Of a stretch of DNA of 64,000 nucleotides, positions 25,086-33,671 are shown piece after piece. The notes under the pieces are model-generated. The model did not search any database, was not told the origin of the DNA, and saw nothing but the letters and a program-made list of their open reading frames with translations. Position 1 is the first letter of the stretch. Every line of letters begins with the position of its first letter. This DNA is from DASSQJ01 sp963726295 (GTDB lineage: Bacteria > Actinomycetota > Actinomycetes > Actinomycetales > Dermatophilaceae), in assembly GCA_963726295.1 (NCBI GenBank), contig CAVSBW010000008.1, positions 62,001 through 126,000 on the forward strand, read 5' to 3'. Position numbers and translations under genes: made by a program.

Positions 25086-27248
25086 GTGACTCGCAGAGCC
25101 CTGGCCGTCGCGTTCGCCCTCGTGGCGGTGCTCGGCGGGCTCTTCGCGGCCACCTCGACCGCCGAGTCCCCTGGCGACGAGAGCGGCGCCGTGGTCGTCG
25201 TAGCCACCGGAGGCATCAGCTGGTCGGATGTCAGCAAGGAGGCCACGCCCAACCTGTGGCTGTTGCTGCGTGACGGCTCGTCAGCAGCGCTGTCGATCCG
25301 CTCGGTGTATGCCAACACCTGCCCGATCGACGGCTGGCTCGGCCTCTCGGCCGGGGCCCGCGCGGCCGCACCGCGTCGCGGTGAGGCCCCGAACCCCGTG
25401 GACCGGCCGTGCCCGCGTCCCCCCTCCGTCGTCGACGACCGGATCGCCGAGTGGCCGGAGTACCAGGCCGCGGCGGCGGCGACCCGCTACGGGTCGCGGC
25501 TCGGGTTGCTCGCCGGCGAGCTCGAGGGGCACGAGCTGTGCGTGCGCGCCGTCGGGCCGTACGCGGCCGCCGGGGGCGCGCTGCCCGATGGCACCGTCGA
25601 GCGCTGGTCGGACATGACCTCCGAGGAGATGGTCACCGACCTCAACACCTGCCCGGTCACCCTCGTCGACGTCGGCAGCGTCCGCGATCCCGAGGACGTG
25701 GCCGACGGCGAGATGACCTCCGGCACCCGGGCGGAACAGGTCACCGAGATCGACACCCGCATCGGACAGGCACTCGAGGCCGGCCCCAACGGCGCCGACT
25801 TCGTCGTCGCGAGCATCTCGGACGCCGGTCGCAGCGAGCGGCTGCGCCTCGTCGTCGCCCGCGGCCCGCACTTCGGCCCCGGCACGCTCGTATCGGCGTC
25901 GACCCGACAGGACGGCCTGGTCCAGGCGCCCGACCTCACCGCCACCGTCCTGTCCCGGGTGGGGGTCGAGGTGCCCGTCGCGGTGGACGGGGCGCCACTG
26001 GCCACCGACCCGGCCCCCGACAACTCCGAGCGCCGGGCCGAGGCCCGGCTCACCGCGCTGCGCGACTACGACGAGGCCAGCCATGACGTGCACGACCTCG
26101 TCGAGCCGTTCTTCCAGGTGCTCGCCTACGGGCAGATCGCCATCTACCTGCTCGTTCTGCTGGTCTGGAAGGGCCGGCTCGGGTCGGAGGCCACCCGGGT
26201 CACCACCCTCTCCCGCGTGCGGACCGTCGCCGTCGTGGCCGCGGCGGTTCCGGTCTCGACGTTCCTCGCCAACCTCCTGCCGTGGTGGCGGTTCCCCGTG
26301 TCCATGCTGTCGGTCATCGCGGCGGTCGGCCTCTTCGTGGCCCTCATCGCCGTGGTGGCGCTGCGGCCGCCGATCGGCAGGCTCACCCTGGGGCCCCTGG
26401 TGCTGGTCTCGGCGGTCACCGTCGTGGTGCTGGCCGCGGACGTCATCACCGGATCCCGGCTCCAGCTCTCCTCGCTCATGGGACTGCAGCCAGTGGTCGG
26501 CGGCCGCTTCTACGGCATGGGCAACCCGACGTTCGCGCTGTTCGCCACGGCCACCCTGCTTCTCGTCACCGGCATCTCCTCCTGGCTCGTGGCCGCCGAC
26601 CGGCGTCGCGAGGCCGCCCTGGCCGTGGTGGTCATCGGCGGTGCCGCGGTGTTCGTCGACGCCGCGCCGTTCTGGGGCGCGGACGGCGGCGGCCCGCCCG
26701 CCCTGGTGCCCGGGCTGGCCTACCTCGCCTTCGCCGTGCTCGGCCTGCCGATGACGTGGCGCCGGTGGCTGGCAGTGGCCGGCGGCGTGGTCGGGCTCGC
26801 CGTGGTCGTCGCCGTCCTCGACTGGCTGCGGGCACCGTCCTCGCGGACGCACCTCGGACGCTTCGTCCAGTCGGTCATCGACGGGCGGGCCGGCGAGATC
26901 ATCACCCGCAAGGCCGAGCAGAACTGGGAGCTGTTCCTGCTCAACTTCCCCCTGACCCTGCTCATCCCGATCGGGCTGGTCTTCGTCACCATCATCCTGG
27001 CGCGCCCGACGTCGTGGGGCTCGCGGGTGCTGGCGCGGTCCTACGAGCGCGCGCCGACCCTCAAGCCGGGCCTGCTGGCGCTGCTCATCACCATGACCAT
27101 CGGGTTCCTCGTCAACGACTCGGGGGTCGCCATCCCCGCCGTCGGAGCCACCCTCGCGGTGCCGCTCATCGTGTCGGTGTCGGCGAGCGACCTGCTCGAG
27201 GAGGCCCGGGCGAACGCCGGGACCCGCGCCGCACGCCGACGGCGATGA
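25086..27248 (+). CDS. Large membrane protein with alkaline-phosphatase-like extracytoplasmic domain
   Basis: 720 residues. A signal helix (residues 1-27) is followed by an outside domain of about 310 residues. It contains VVVVATGGISWSDV, NTCPIDGWLGLSAG and FVVASISD, phrases that resemble the alkaline-phosphatase superfamily fold. From about residue 345 there are about ten membrane helices. The C-terminus contains LLLITMTIGFLVNDSGVAIP-like text typical of uncharacterised actinobacterial membrane proteins. The function is unknown; position among mannosyltransferases suggests a cell-envelope task. The last 83 bp overlap the end of the convergent MptB-type gene. Confidence 0.75.
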   Translation: MTRRALAVAFALVAVLGGLFAATSTAESPGDESGAVVVVATGGISWSDVSKEATPNLWLLLRDGSSAALSIRSVYANTCPIDGWLGLSAGARAAAPRRGEAPNPVDRPCPRPPSVVDDRIAEWPEYQAAAAATRYGSRLGLLAGELEGHELCVRAVGPYAAAGGALPDGTVERWSDMTSEEMVTDLNTCPVTLVDVGSVRDPEDVADGEMTSGTRAEQVTEIDTRIGQALEAGPNGADFVVASISDAGRSERLRLVVARGPHFGPGTLVSASTRQDGLVQAPDLTATVLSRVGVEVPVAVDGAPLATDPAPDNSERRAEARLTALRDYDEASHDVHDLVEPFFQVLAYGQIAIYLLVLLVWKGRLGSEATRVTTLSRVRTVAVVAAAVPVSTFLANLLPWWRFPVSMLSVIAAVGLFVALIAVVALRPPIGRLTLGPLVLVSAVTVVVLAADVITGSRLQLSSLMGLQPVVGGRFYGMGNPTFALFATATLLLVTGISSWLVAADRRREAALAVVVIGGAAVFVDAAPFWGADGGGPPALVPGLAYLAFAVLGLPMTWRRWLAVAGGVVGLAVVVAVLDWLRAPSSRTHLGRFVQSVIDGRAGEIITRKAEQNWELFLLNFPLTLLIPIGLVFVTIILARPTSWGSRVLARSYERAPTLKPGLLALLITMTIGFLVNDSGVAIPAVGATLAVPLIVSVSASDLLEEARANAGTRAARRRR

Positions 27249-28791
27249 CGGCCGCCCACACCCCGAGCACCAGCCACGGGGCGACGTGGCGGCGGAAGCC
27301 CAGGGTCACCGCCTCCACGGCCGGTGTCATCCCCAGGACCCGCCCCGGAACGTAGGCGCACGCGAGGACGGTGAGCCGGGCGAGGGCGACGAGGTCGACG
27401 ACGCCGGGCCGGACCGCAGGAAGCGCCGCCCACACGAGCACGTCGTACCACGGCAGCGAGTAGGCGGCCGCGAGGGAGTACGCGAGGGCCACGACGGCCG
27501 TGAACCAGAGGGCGGTCGGGCCGAGGGTCGGGCCCACTCCCCCGCGATCGACCCTGTCGGGGGCGTCGGGGTCGCGTCCGGGCTCGGGCCCGGCTCCCGG
27601 GGCGGACACGCGCAGCAGGACGACGGCGAGGACCACGGCGAGGACGGCCGAGGCGACCCCGACGAGGGTGCGGGTCGTCGGGCTCCCGAGCACGGGGGTC
27701 AGCGCCTCGAGCACGAGGCGCCACGGGGTCGCGAGCGACACGGCCTGCCGCGAGCGCTCCAGCTGGTCGAACACGTGCGACCCCGCCCACCAGTGCAGGG
27801 GCACGGCGGTGAGTGCCGCCCCGCCGACGAGCGCCGTCCACCGGGCCCAGGGCAGCGGGAGCCGGATGGCATCGGCAGGTGCGCGACGGCGGCCGACCCA
27901 CCAGACCGCCCCGAGGAGGGCGAGGAGGACGATGCCGTAGGTGGCCTTCGTCGAGAGGGCCAGCCCGGCGACCGCTCCGCCGAGCGCGGTTCCGCCGGTG
28001 CCGGTCCACCGGGCCGCGGCGGCCACGGCCGCGACGGCCAGCGCGGCGGCCACGACGTCGATGTGGGCGCCGAGCACGCCGACCCCCAGGACGAGCGGGT
28101 TGAGGGTCCAGACCACGTCGACCCGGCCCCGGGTGTCCTCGGCCAGCGTCCCGCGCAGGAGGGCTCGGACCGCGAGCCAGGCGAGGACCACCAGCACCTG
28201 CCAGGCCCACACCCCCTGGCGCAGCACGTCGCCCCCGGCCCAGGCCGAGAGCGCGTGCAGCAGGGTGCCGGCCGGCCCGTAGACGCTCGGTTCCTCGGTC
28301 CACGGTGCCTCGACCCGGCTCACGACCGGGTCGGTGCCGCCGGCCCACGTCGACGGCGACGCGAGCCAGGGGTCACCGCCCTGCAGGAGGATCCGGCCGT
28401 AGGCGAGGTAGTTGACGTGGTCCGCCGACCCGAACGGTGCCGTGAGCAGCACGAGTGCACCGAGCCCGCACGGTGCCCACCACGACCGCAGCGGCCCGGG
28501 CCGGAGCCGCAGCCCCAGCCACACCGCGGCCGCTCCGACGAGGTAGGCCGCCACCAGGGCGGCAGACACGGCCGCTGGACCGAGGGTCAGCGGCAGCAGC
28601 GACCCCGGCGCCCAGCCACGCGGTGCGAGGTCGGGCTGGGCGGCGTTCGGCCGGGCTGCCCCCACCAGCAGGAGGAGGCCGAGGGACACCACGAGGAGGG
28701 CGACCCTCAGTCGCGGCGACGCCAGGAGTGCTCCGGCGGCCGTCGGGGACGGGCGTCGCCCCTGGGGCTCCTCCGTCAGCCCCGCTGCCAC
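27166..28791 (-). CDS. MptA/MptB-family alpha-1,6-mannosyltransferase
   Basis: 541 residues, about 13 helices, GT-C type. The first large loop contains GSADHVNYLAYGRILLQGGD with the acidic residue expected for catalysis. The C-terminal half has SLPWYDVLVWAALP and PGRVLGMTPAVE. MptA and MptB use polyprenyl-phosphomannose to build the alpha-1,6-mannan core of lipomannan. The GTG at 28791 overlaps the end of the upstream GT2 gene by 16 bp; an exact start cannot be fixed. The last 83 bp (27166-27248) are shared, on the other strand, with the 3' end of the membrane protein gene. Confidence 0.82.
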   Translation of the reverse strand: MAAGLTEEPQGRRPSPTAAGALLASPRLRVALLVVSLGLLLLVGAARPNAAQPDLAPRGWAPGSLLPLTLGPAAVSAALVAAYLVGAAAVWLGLRLRPGPLRSWWAPCGLGALVLLTAPFGSADHVNYLAYGRILLQGGDPWLASPSTWAGGTDPVVSRVEAPWTEEPSVYGPAGTLLHALSAWAGGDVLRQGVWAWQVLVVLAWLAVRALLRGTLAEDTRGRVDVVWTLNPLVLGVGVLGAHIDVVAAALAVAAVAAAARWTGTGGTALGGAVAGLALSTKATYGIVLLALLGAVWWVGRRRAPADAIRLPLPWARWTALVGGAALTAVPLHWWAGSHVFDQLERSRQAVSLATPWRLVLEALTPVLGSPTTRTLVGVASAVLAVVLAVVLLRVSAPGAGPEPGRDPDAPDRVDRGGVGPTLGPTALWFTAVVALAYSLAAAYSLPWYDVLVWAALPAVRPGVVDLVALARLTVLACAYVPGRVLGMTPAVEAVTLGFRRHVAPWLVLGVWAAVIAVGVRRGSRRSPGPPRAGRSPTPTR

Positions 28792-29543
28792 GGCCGCCAG
28801 CCGCGTCGGACGAGGGCGCGGAACACGTCGCGGTACTGCTCGGCCCGGTGCAGCTGACCGCGCCAGTCGCTCCCGCTCACGCGGTGCTGCAGCTCGCACG
28901 GCACCTCGAGCACCCGCATCCCGGCCCGCAGCACGTCGACGGTGAGGGCGGTCTCCACGCCCCAGCCCCTGGCAAGCGGGGTGGCGGCGTCGTAGGCGGC
29001 CGGGCTGAGGCACCGCATCCCCGACAGCGGCTGGACCGGGCTGAATCCGGTGAGCGCCCGGATGCCGCCGCGAGCCAGCCGCACCACCAGGCCCCGGCCT
29101 CCGCCCGCCGTGAGCTGGGCCGGCAGGGTCGCGATGGTCATCTCCGCCTCGCCCGCGAGGACCGGGCCGGTGAGGACACCGAGGTTGGCGGCGGTGCCGG
29201 CGAGGTCACCGTCGACGAAGAGCAGGGCCGCGCGGCGCGCGGCGCCGGGGTCGTCGTCGCGATGGGAGGGCTCCTCGCGCTCGAGCTCGCGGACCCGTGC
29301 CACCCCCGTCTCCAATGCCGCGGCCTTGCCCCGGTTGGTGGGGTGGGACACGACCTCGGCGCCGGCCTCCCGGGCGCGCTGCGCGGTGTCGTCGGTGCTG
29401 CCGTCGTCGACGACCACGACCCGCCCGACCTGGTGGAGTCCCCGGACGGCGGTGACGGTGGCGCCGATGCGGTCGGCCTCGTCCTTGCACGGCACGACCG
29501 CGGCGACGTGGGCCGCCATCGCACCGTGGTCGGGACCGGCCAT
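28776..29543 (-). CDS. Family 2 glycosyltransferase
   Basis: 255 residues, soluble GT-A fold. VVPCKDEADRIGATV opens the nucleotide-sugar domain, VVVVDDGSTDDT is the first acidic site, and LFVDGDLAG supplies the D-x-D metal site. The C-terminal LQHRVSGSDWRGQLHRAEQY contains no membrane helix. The enzyme would work on the cytosolic face, possibly making a sugar-phospholipid donor or glucosyl-type compatible solute precursor; this is not decided by sequence. The ATG overlaps the stop of the DUF5926 gene (TGATG). Confidence 0.82.
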   Translation of the reverse strand: MAGPDHGAMAAHVAAVVPCKDEADRIGATVTAVRGLHQVGRVVVVDDGSTDDTAQRAREAGAEVVSHPTNRGKAAALETGVARVRELEREEPSHRDDDPGAARRAALLFVDGDLAGTAANLGVLTGPVLAGEAEMTIATLPAQLTAGGGRGLVVRLARGGIRALTGFSPVQPLSGMRCLSPAAYDAATPLARGWGVETALTVDVLRAGMRVLEVPCELQHRVSGSDWRGQLHRAEQYRDVFRALVRRGWRPWQRG

Positions 29544-30427
29544 CAGCGGAGGGTGACCTGCCGGCTCAGCAGGCCGGAGCGTGCCCGGCGCTCGTCAGCG
29601 GTGAGCGGTGCGTCCGCGGCCAGCGCCGCGGCGTAGCGCCCGCCCCAGGCGGTGAGGGCGTCCTCGTAGGCATCGGCCTCGAGCTCGGGGTCGAGGTCCC
29701 AGACCGGCACGAGCAGGCCTCCGGCACGGAAGGCCCCGAGGAGGCGGGTGCCGTCGCCGAGGCTGTCGTCCCCGGCGGCGTGCAGCCGAGCCAGTGCGTC
29801 GGTGGCGACGTCCTCGTCGTCGGGGAGGACCAGCCGGACGTGCGTGCGGTCGCCGATGCGCACGAAGTACGCCGAGGGCAGCGCGGCCATCGCGCTCGTG
29901 GGGACGACGGTCTCGTTGGCCCGCTCGAGGGAGCGCTCGGCCTCACCGTCGAGCTCCTGCCCCTCGACCCAGAAGTCGAAGCCCTCGTGCACCGTGACCA
30001 CGAAGGCGGTGTCCTCGGTGAGCACGTCCTGCAGGCGCGGGCTGTCGGCGTCCACCTGCGGCACGCTGGTGACCGGATGGCCCTGCTCGGCCGCGAGGGC
30101 CGAGAGGAGCTGCGCGGCCAGGTCGCGGGAGGCGTCACCGCTGGAGTTGCCGGCCTGCGACCCGATGAGCACCGCGCCGTCGGTGCGGTGCAGCCCCGGC
30201 CAGGCGAGCGGCAGCACAGTGGCGACCGTGACCTCGTTGGGGGCACCCTCGGGCACGTACTCGTCGCGGACGGTCACCGTGGCCGTGGCGGCGGGGAGGA
30301 TCTCGCGGATGGCGACCCAGTCGGTCTCGTTCGGCAGGCCCTGGAAGGGGCGGGGCTCGAACGGCGCCGGTGTCGGCCGGCGGGTGCCGCGGTCGGCGCC
30401 GCGCTGACGTCGTTTGGCCTTGCCCAT
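29543..30427 (-). CDS. DUF5926 family protein
   Basis: 294 residues, soluble. The basic N-terminus (MGKAKRRQRGADRG) is followed by FEPRPFQGLPNETDWVAIRE and ILPAATATV, the recognisable DUF5926 opening. The function is unknown. The protein is conserved in actinobacteria. The ATG at 30427 lies 7 nt after TAGGGT, so it is probably the first gene of an operon with GT2 and MptB. Confidence 0.8.
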   Translation of the reverse strand: MGKAKRRQRGADRGTRRPTPAPFEPRPFQGLPNETDWVAIREILPAATATVTVRDEYVPEGAPNEVTVATVLPLAWPGLHRTDGAVLIGSQAGNSSGDASRDLAAQLLSALAAEQGHPVTSVPQVDADSPRLQDVLTEDTAFVVTVHEGFDFWVEGQELDGEAERSLERANETVVPTSAMAALPSAYFVRIGDRTHVRLVLPDDEDVATDALARLHAAGDDSLGDGTRLLGAFRAGGLLVPVWDLDPELEADAYEDALTAWGGRYAAALAADAPLTADERRARSGLLSRQVTLR

Positions 30428-30434
30428 GCGCGTC

Positions 30435-30440
30435 ACCCTA
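30435..30440 (-). promoter_or_regulatory. -10 box (TAGGGT) of a predicted leaderless start
   Basis: On the minus strand, TAGGGT ends 7 nt before the ATG of the DUF5926 gene. Confidence 0.5.
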
Positions 30441-30458
30441 GTGCCGGCGAGGGAGCGG

Positions 30459-30971
<513 letters not shown>

Positions 30972-30977
30972 GGGACA

Positions 30978-30983
30978 AACTTA
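30978..30983 (-). promoter_or_regulatory. -10 box (TAAGTT) of a predicted leaderless start
   Basis: On the minus strand, TAAGTT ends 6 nt before the GTG of the anti-sigma-type gene. The box overlaps the TAA stop of the upstream glycerophosphodiesterase gene. Confidence 0.45.
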
Positions 30984-31796
30984 CCGAATGCGGCTGAGGC
31001 GGGCGATCACGTGTCGGGGTCGGTTGGTGATGACGACGTCCACGCCACGCTCCGCACACAGGTCGACGTCCGCGTCGGCGTCGACGGTCCACGCGTAGAC
31101 GAGGTGCCCGTTGCGGTGGAAGCGCCGCACGAGCTTGGGCTTGCGGCGCAGGAGGCGGATGTCGAGTCCGACGGCACCGACACCGAGCGGAAGGGAGCCG
31201 TCGCCCACGAGCGAGGGCACTCCGGCCTCGGCGAGCAGCACCAGCGGGATCCTCGGCGCGATCTCGTGCACGGTGCGCAGCGCCCGGCGCGAGAACGACA
31301 TCACCCGCACCCGCGGCCGGTCGGGGACGTCGCCCTCCCCGAGCCCGAACGAGCGCAGCACCTGGACGAGCGCCTTCTCGACGTCCTTCCCGTGCCGCGT
31401 CGGGTGCTTGGTCTCGATGAGCGTGACGGGCGAGGTCCCGGTCTCGAGGAGGCTGTCGAGGAGACGGCGCAGGGTCAGCAGGTGGCCGCGCTCGGGGTCG
31501 GACTCCGGCGCCTCGTCGTCCTCGCCCGACACCTTCCACGAGCCCCAGTCCAGACCCTCCAGCCGGGCCAGCTCGAGGGCCGACACCGCCCCGCTGCCGT
31601 TGGAGGTGCGGTCGACCCGGCGGTCGTGGACGCAGACGAGGTGCTGGTCGGCGGTGAGCCGGACGTCGCACTCGATGCCGTCGGCACCGTACCGGGCGGC
31701 CGCCCGGTACGCCGCCAGGGTGTGCTCGGGGAACTCCTCGCTCGCGCCGCGGTGCGCGACGACGAGGGGGCGGGCGGCCGGGGGGTCCTCGCTCAC
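30981..31796 (-). CDS. Glycerophosphodiester phosphodiesterase
   Basis: 271 residues, no signal peptide, so cytosolic. The catalytic block VVAHRGASEEFPEHTLAAY, with HRG and the E-N/H-T-like pair, and GADGIECDVRLTADQHLVCVHD holding E-x-D and the catalytic His are standard for the GDPD family. It hydrolyses deacylated phospholipids to glycerol 3-phosphate and an alcohol. The GTG at 31796 is used because the frame upstream lacks domain sequence. The gene ends 10 bp before the start of the anti-sigma-type gene on the same strand. Confidence 0.9.
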   Translation of the reverse strand: MSEDPPAARPLVVAHRGASEEFPEHTLAAYRAAARYGADGIECDVRLTADQHLVCVHDRRVDRTSNGSGAVSALELARLEGLDWGSWKVSGEDDEAPESDPERGHLLTLRRLLDSLLETGTSPVTLIETKHPTRHGKDVEKALVQVLRSFGLGEGDVPDRPRVRVMSFSRRALRTVHEIAPRIPLVLLAEAGVPSLVGDGSLPLGVGAVGLDIRLLRRKPKLVRRFHRNGHLVYAWTVDADADVDLCAERGVDVVITNRPRHVIARLSRIR

Positions 31797-31897
31797 GGAC
31801 GCGATTCTTCCCGAGGTGGGGCGGTCACCGCAGGAGGTGCGCCGGACGCGCCGCAGGGGTCCACTCACACCCCCGGCGGTCGTAGCGTTCCACCATC

Positions 31898-32392
31898 GTG
31901 AGCCTGCCCCCGTTCCAGCACCTCGTCGACGCGCACTGGCGCGACGTCGCGCGGCTCTCCCACGCCCTCGTGGGCCCGGTGGCCGCCGACGACGTGGCCC
32001 AGCAGGCGTGGACCCAGGCCCTGGCGGCCTACCCGCGCCTCACCCACGCACGGAACCTGCGGTCGTGGCTGCTGACCGTGACGCACCGGTGCGCGATGGA
32101 CCACCACCGTGCGGCCCGGAGGACTACCCCGCACGACGACCCGGCCTCGCTGGTGCCACCACCCCTCGAGCCCGGACCCGAGGCGCCGGACGGCGACCTC
32201 TGGGCTCGCGTCGCGGCGCTCCCCGAGCGCCAGCGCGACGCCGTGGTGCTCCGCTTCGTCGGCGACCTCGACCACCGTGCCGTGGCCGCCGCCCTCGGCA
32301 CGACCCCCGGGATGAGCCGGCGCCTCGTCAGCGACGCGCTCGCCACCCTCCGCCTCGACCTGCTCGACACCGACCGGGAGGAGACCCGATGA
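31898..32392 (+). CDS. Sigma-70-like (ECF-type) DNA-binding factor
   Basis: 164 residues. A short region-2-like part (about 5-75, LSHALVGPVAADDVAQQAWT, then LRSWLLTVTHRCAMDHHR) is joined to region 4 (PERQRDAVVLRFVGDLDHRA helix-turn-helix, about 105-155). It is a minimal ECF sigma. The GTG at 31898 lies 9 nt after TAGCGT. The stop overlaps the ATG of ogt (ATGA), so sigma and repair enzyme are made together. The simplest idea is a role in alkylation response; see findings. Confidence 0.82.
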   Translation: MSLPPFQHLVDAHWRDVARLSHALVGPVAADDVAQQAWTQALAAYPRLTHARNLRSWLLTVTHRCAMDHHRAARRTTPHDDPASLVPPPLEPGPEAPDGDLWARVAALPERQRDAVVLRFVGDLDHRAVAAALGTTPGMSRRLVSDALATLRLDLLDTDREETR

Positions 32393-32979
32393 CCCCCGCA
32401 CCCGCCGCCGACCCCTTCACCACCTTCGACCCCCCGCTGTCCGGCCCGCCGCGGCTGACGCCCACGGACGTCTCGTACGTGCTCGAGGACACCGCCGTCG
32501 GCCGGATGCTGTTCGCGGTCCGTGACGACGGCCGGGTGCTCACCACGGCGTACGCCCCCGACGACGCGGCCGAGGAGCGCTGGCTCCGGCGGCTGACCGA
32601 GTCCGTCAGTCCCCGGGTCCTGCGCCACGCGGCGCCGACGGATGCCGTCCGCCGCGCCCTCGAGGCCTACCTCGCCGGAACGGCTCGGAGCGTGGACGTG
32701 CCGGTCGACCTCGTCCTCTTGCGCCCCTTCCAGCGCGAGGTGCTCACGACGCTGCGCGAGCGGGTCGGCTATGGCGAGCAGACGACCTACGGCGAGCTCG
32801 CCGCCGCGTCGGGCCACTCCGGGGCATCACGTGCGGTCGGCACGGCGCTGGGCGGCAACCCGCTGTGCGTCGTGCTCCCCTGCCACCGGGTGCTCCCAGC
32901 GTCAGGCGGGGTGGGCGGCTACGCCGGCGGCCCCGAGGCGAAGGAGCGGCTGCTCGCGCTCGAAGCCGGCGGCCGGTAG
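32389..32979 (+). CDS. ogt: Methylated-DNA--protein-cysteine methyltransferase
   Basis: 196 residues. It removes alkyl groups from O6 of guanine onto its own Cys. The active site VLPCHRVLPASG (PCHRV) is intact, and the preceding GASRAVGTALGGNP holds the helix-turn-helix and Arg finger. The N-terminal domain is the usual shorter Ogt type, not the Ada regulator. The ATG overlaps the sigma-like gene stop by ATGA. No AlkA or Ada is adjacent. Confidence 0.93.
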   Translation: MTPAPAADPFTTFDPPLSGPPRLTPTDVSYVLEDTAVGRMLFAVRDDGRVLTTAYAPDDAAEERWLRRLTESVSPRVLRHAAPTDAVRRALEAYLAGTARSVDVPVDLVLLRPFQREVLTTLRERVGYGEQTTYGELAAASGHSGASRAVGTALGGNPLCVVLPCHRVLPASGGVGGYAGGPEAKERLLALEAGGR

Positions 32980-33060
32980 CCCGCGGGGCACGCGTGCTCA
33001 CACACGCCGCGCGTCACCTCTGGAGCGGGACGGTCGGCCATCCGGGCTCGAGGACCGACG

Positions 33061-33543
33061 TCAGGCGCTCCCGGTGCAGGTGTACTGGCCGGAGCGACTG
33101 AAGGTGATGGTCGCCGTCAGATCGCCTGTCACGCTGACGCCCCCAGACCCGGTGACGGTCGCCGTGACCGTGGAGCTCCCCTGACCATTGAAGGAAGGCC
33201 CACTGACGAAGATGCGCCCGAGGGTCGACGTCGAGCCGTCGCCGGTCAGTGCGTAGTTCAGACCGGAGCCCGTGACATTGCTCGTCCCCGGGGACGTGCC
33301 GGAGTTGTTTCCGACCAGCGAGATGTTGACCTGCTCACCCGCGGCGAGCCCGGACACCGTGATGGCGAACGTCCCATCACGAGTCGCGCAGGTTGCGGAC
33401 GTCTGCACAGAGACCGTGTGGCTTGCGGCGAACGCGGGGGAAGCGGCGCCGACGGCAATGACCGGGACCGACCAGGCAGCCCCACGCGCGATGGTGCGGC
33501 GGCTGGGTCGACTCGGTCCGGTCGAGGCAGTGGTGTCGTCCAT
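33061..33543 (-). CDS. Small exported protein with Tat-like signal, function unknown
   Basis: 160 residues from the ATG at 33543 (an upstream frame is open to 33603). The N-terminus PSRRTIARGAAWSVPVIAVG, ending AFA, is a twin-arginine-like signal. The mature part has Ser/Thr/Gly-rich beta-type sequence (VSGLAAGEQVNISLVGN, STVTATVTGSGGVSVTGDLT) and two cysteines (TCATRDG and the C-terminal YTCTGS) that may form a disulphide. It looks like a small immunoglobulin-like surface domain, but I recognise no family. Base composition is less GC-rich than its neighbours, hinting at later acquisition. Confidence 0.65.
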   Translation of the reverse strand: MDDTTASTGPSRPSRRTIARGAAWSVPVIAVGAASPAFAASHTVSVQTSATCATRDGTFAITVSGLAAGEQVNISLVGNNSGTSPGTSNVTGSGLNYALTGDGSTSTLGRIFVSGPSFNGQGSSTVTATVTGSGGVSVTGDLTATITFSRSGQYTCTGSA

Positions 33544-33593
33544 GGGGTCCCCTGAGGCGGCGGTCATCGGCAGGGCGCCGACTGGCGGGCATT

Positions 33594-33613
33594 CCGTTAA
33601 CACATGTTAACGG
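33594..33613. promoter_or_regulatory. Perfect 8-bp dyad upstream of the small exported protein
   Basis: CCGTTAACACATGTTAACGG is a 20-bp palindrome with 8-bp arms CCGTTAAC/GTTAACGG and a 4-bp centre. It is 51 bp before the ATG of the exported protein and 59 bp from the stop of the downstream-side monooxygenase gene. It is AT-rich for this region. An operator for an unknown repressor is likely. Confidence 0.55.
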
Positions 33614-33671
33614 GCGACCGCCCTCCGACGGCCGGGAGTGACCACATGGTGATCGGCGTCATCCGACCACG

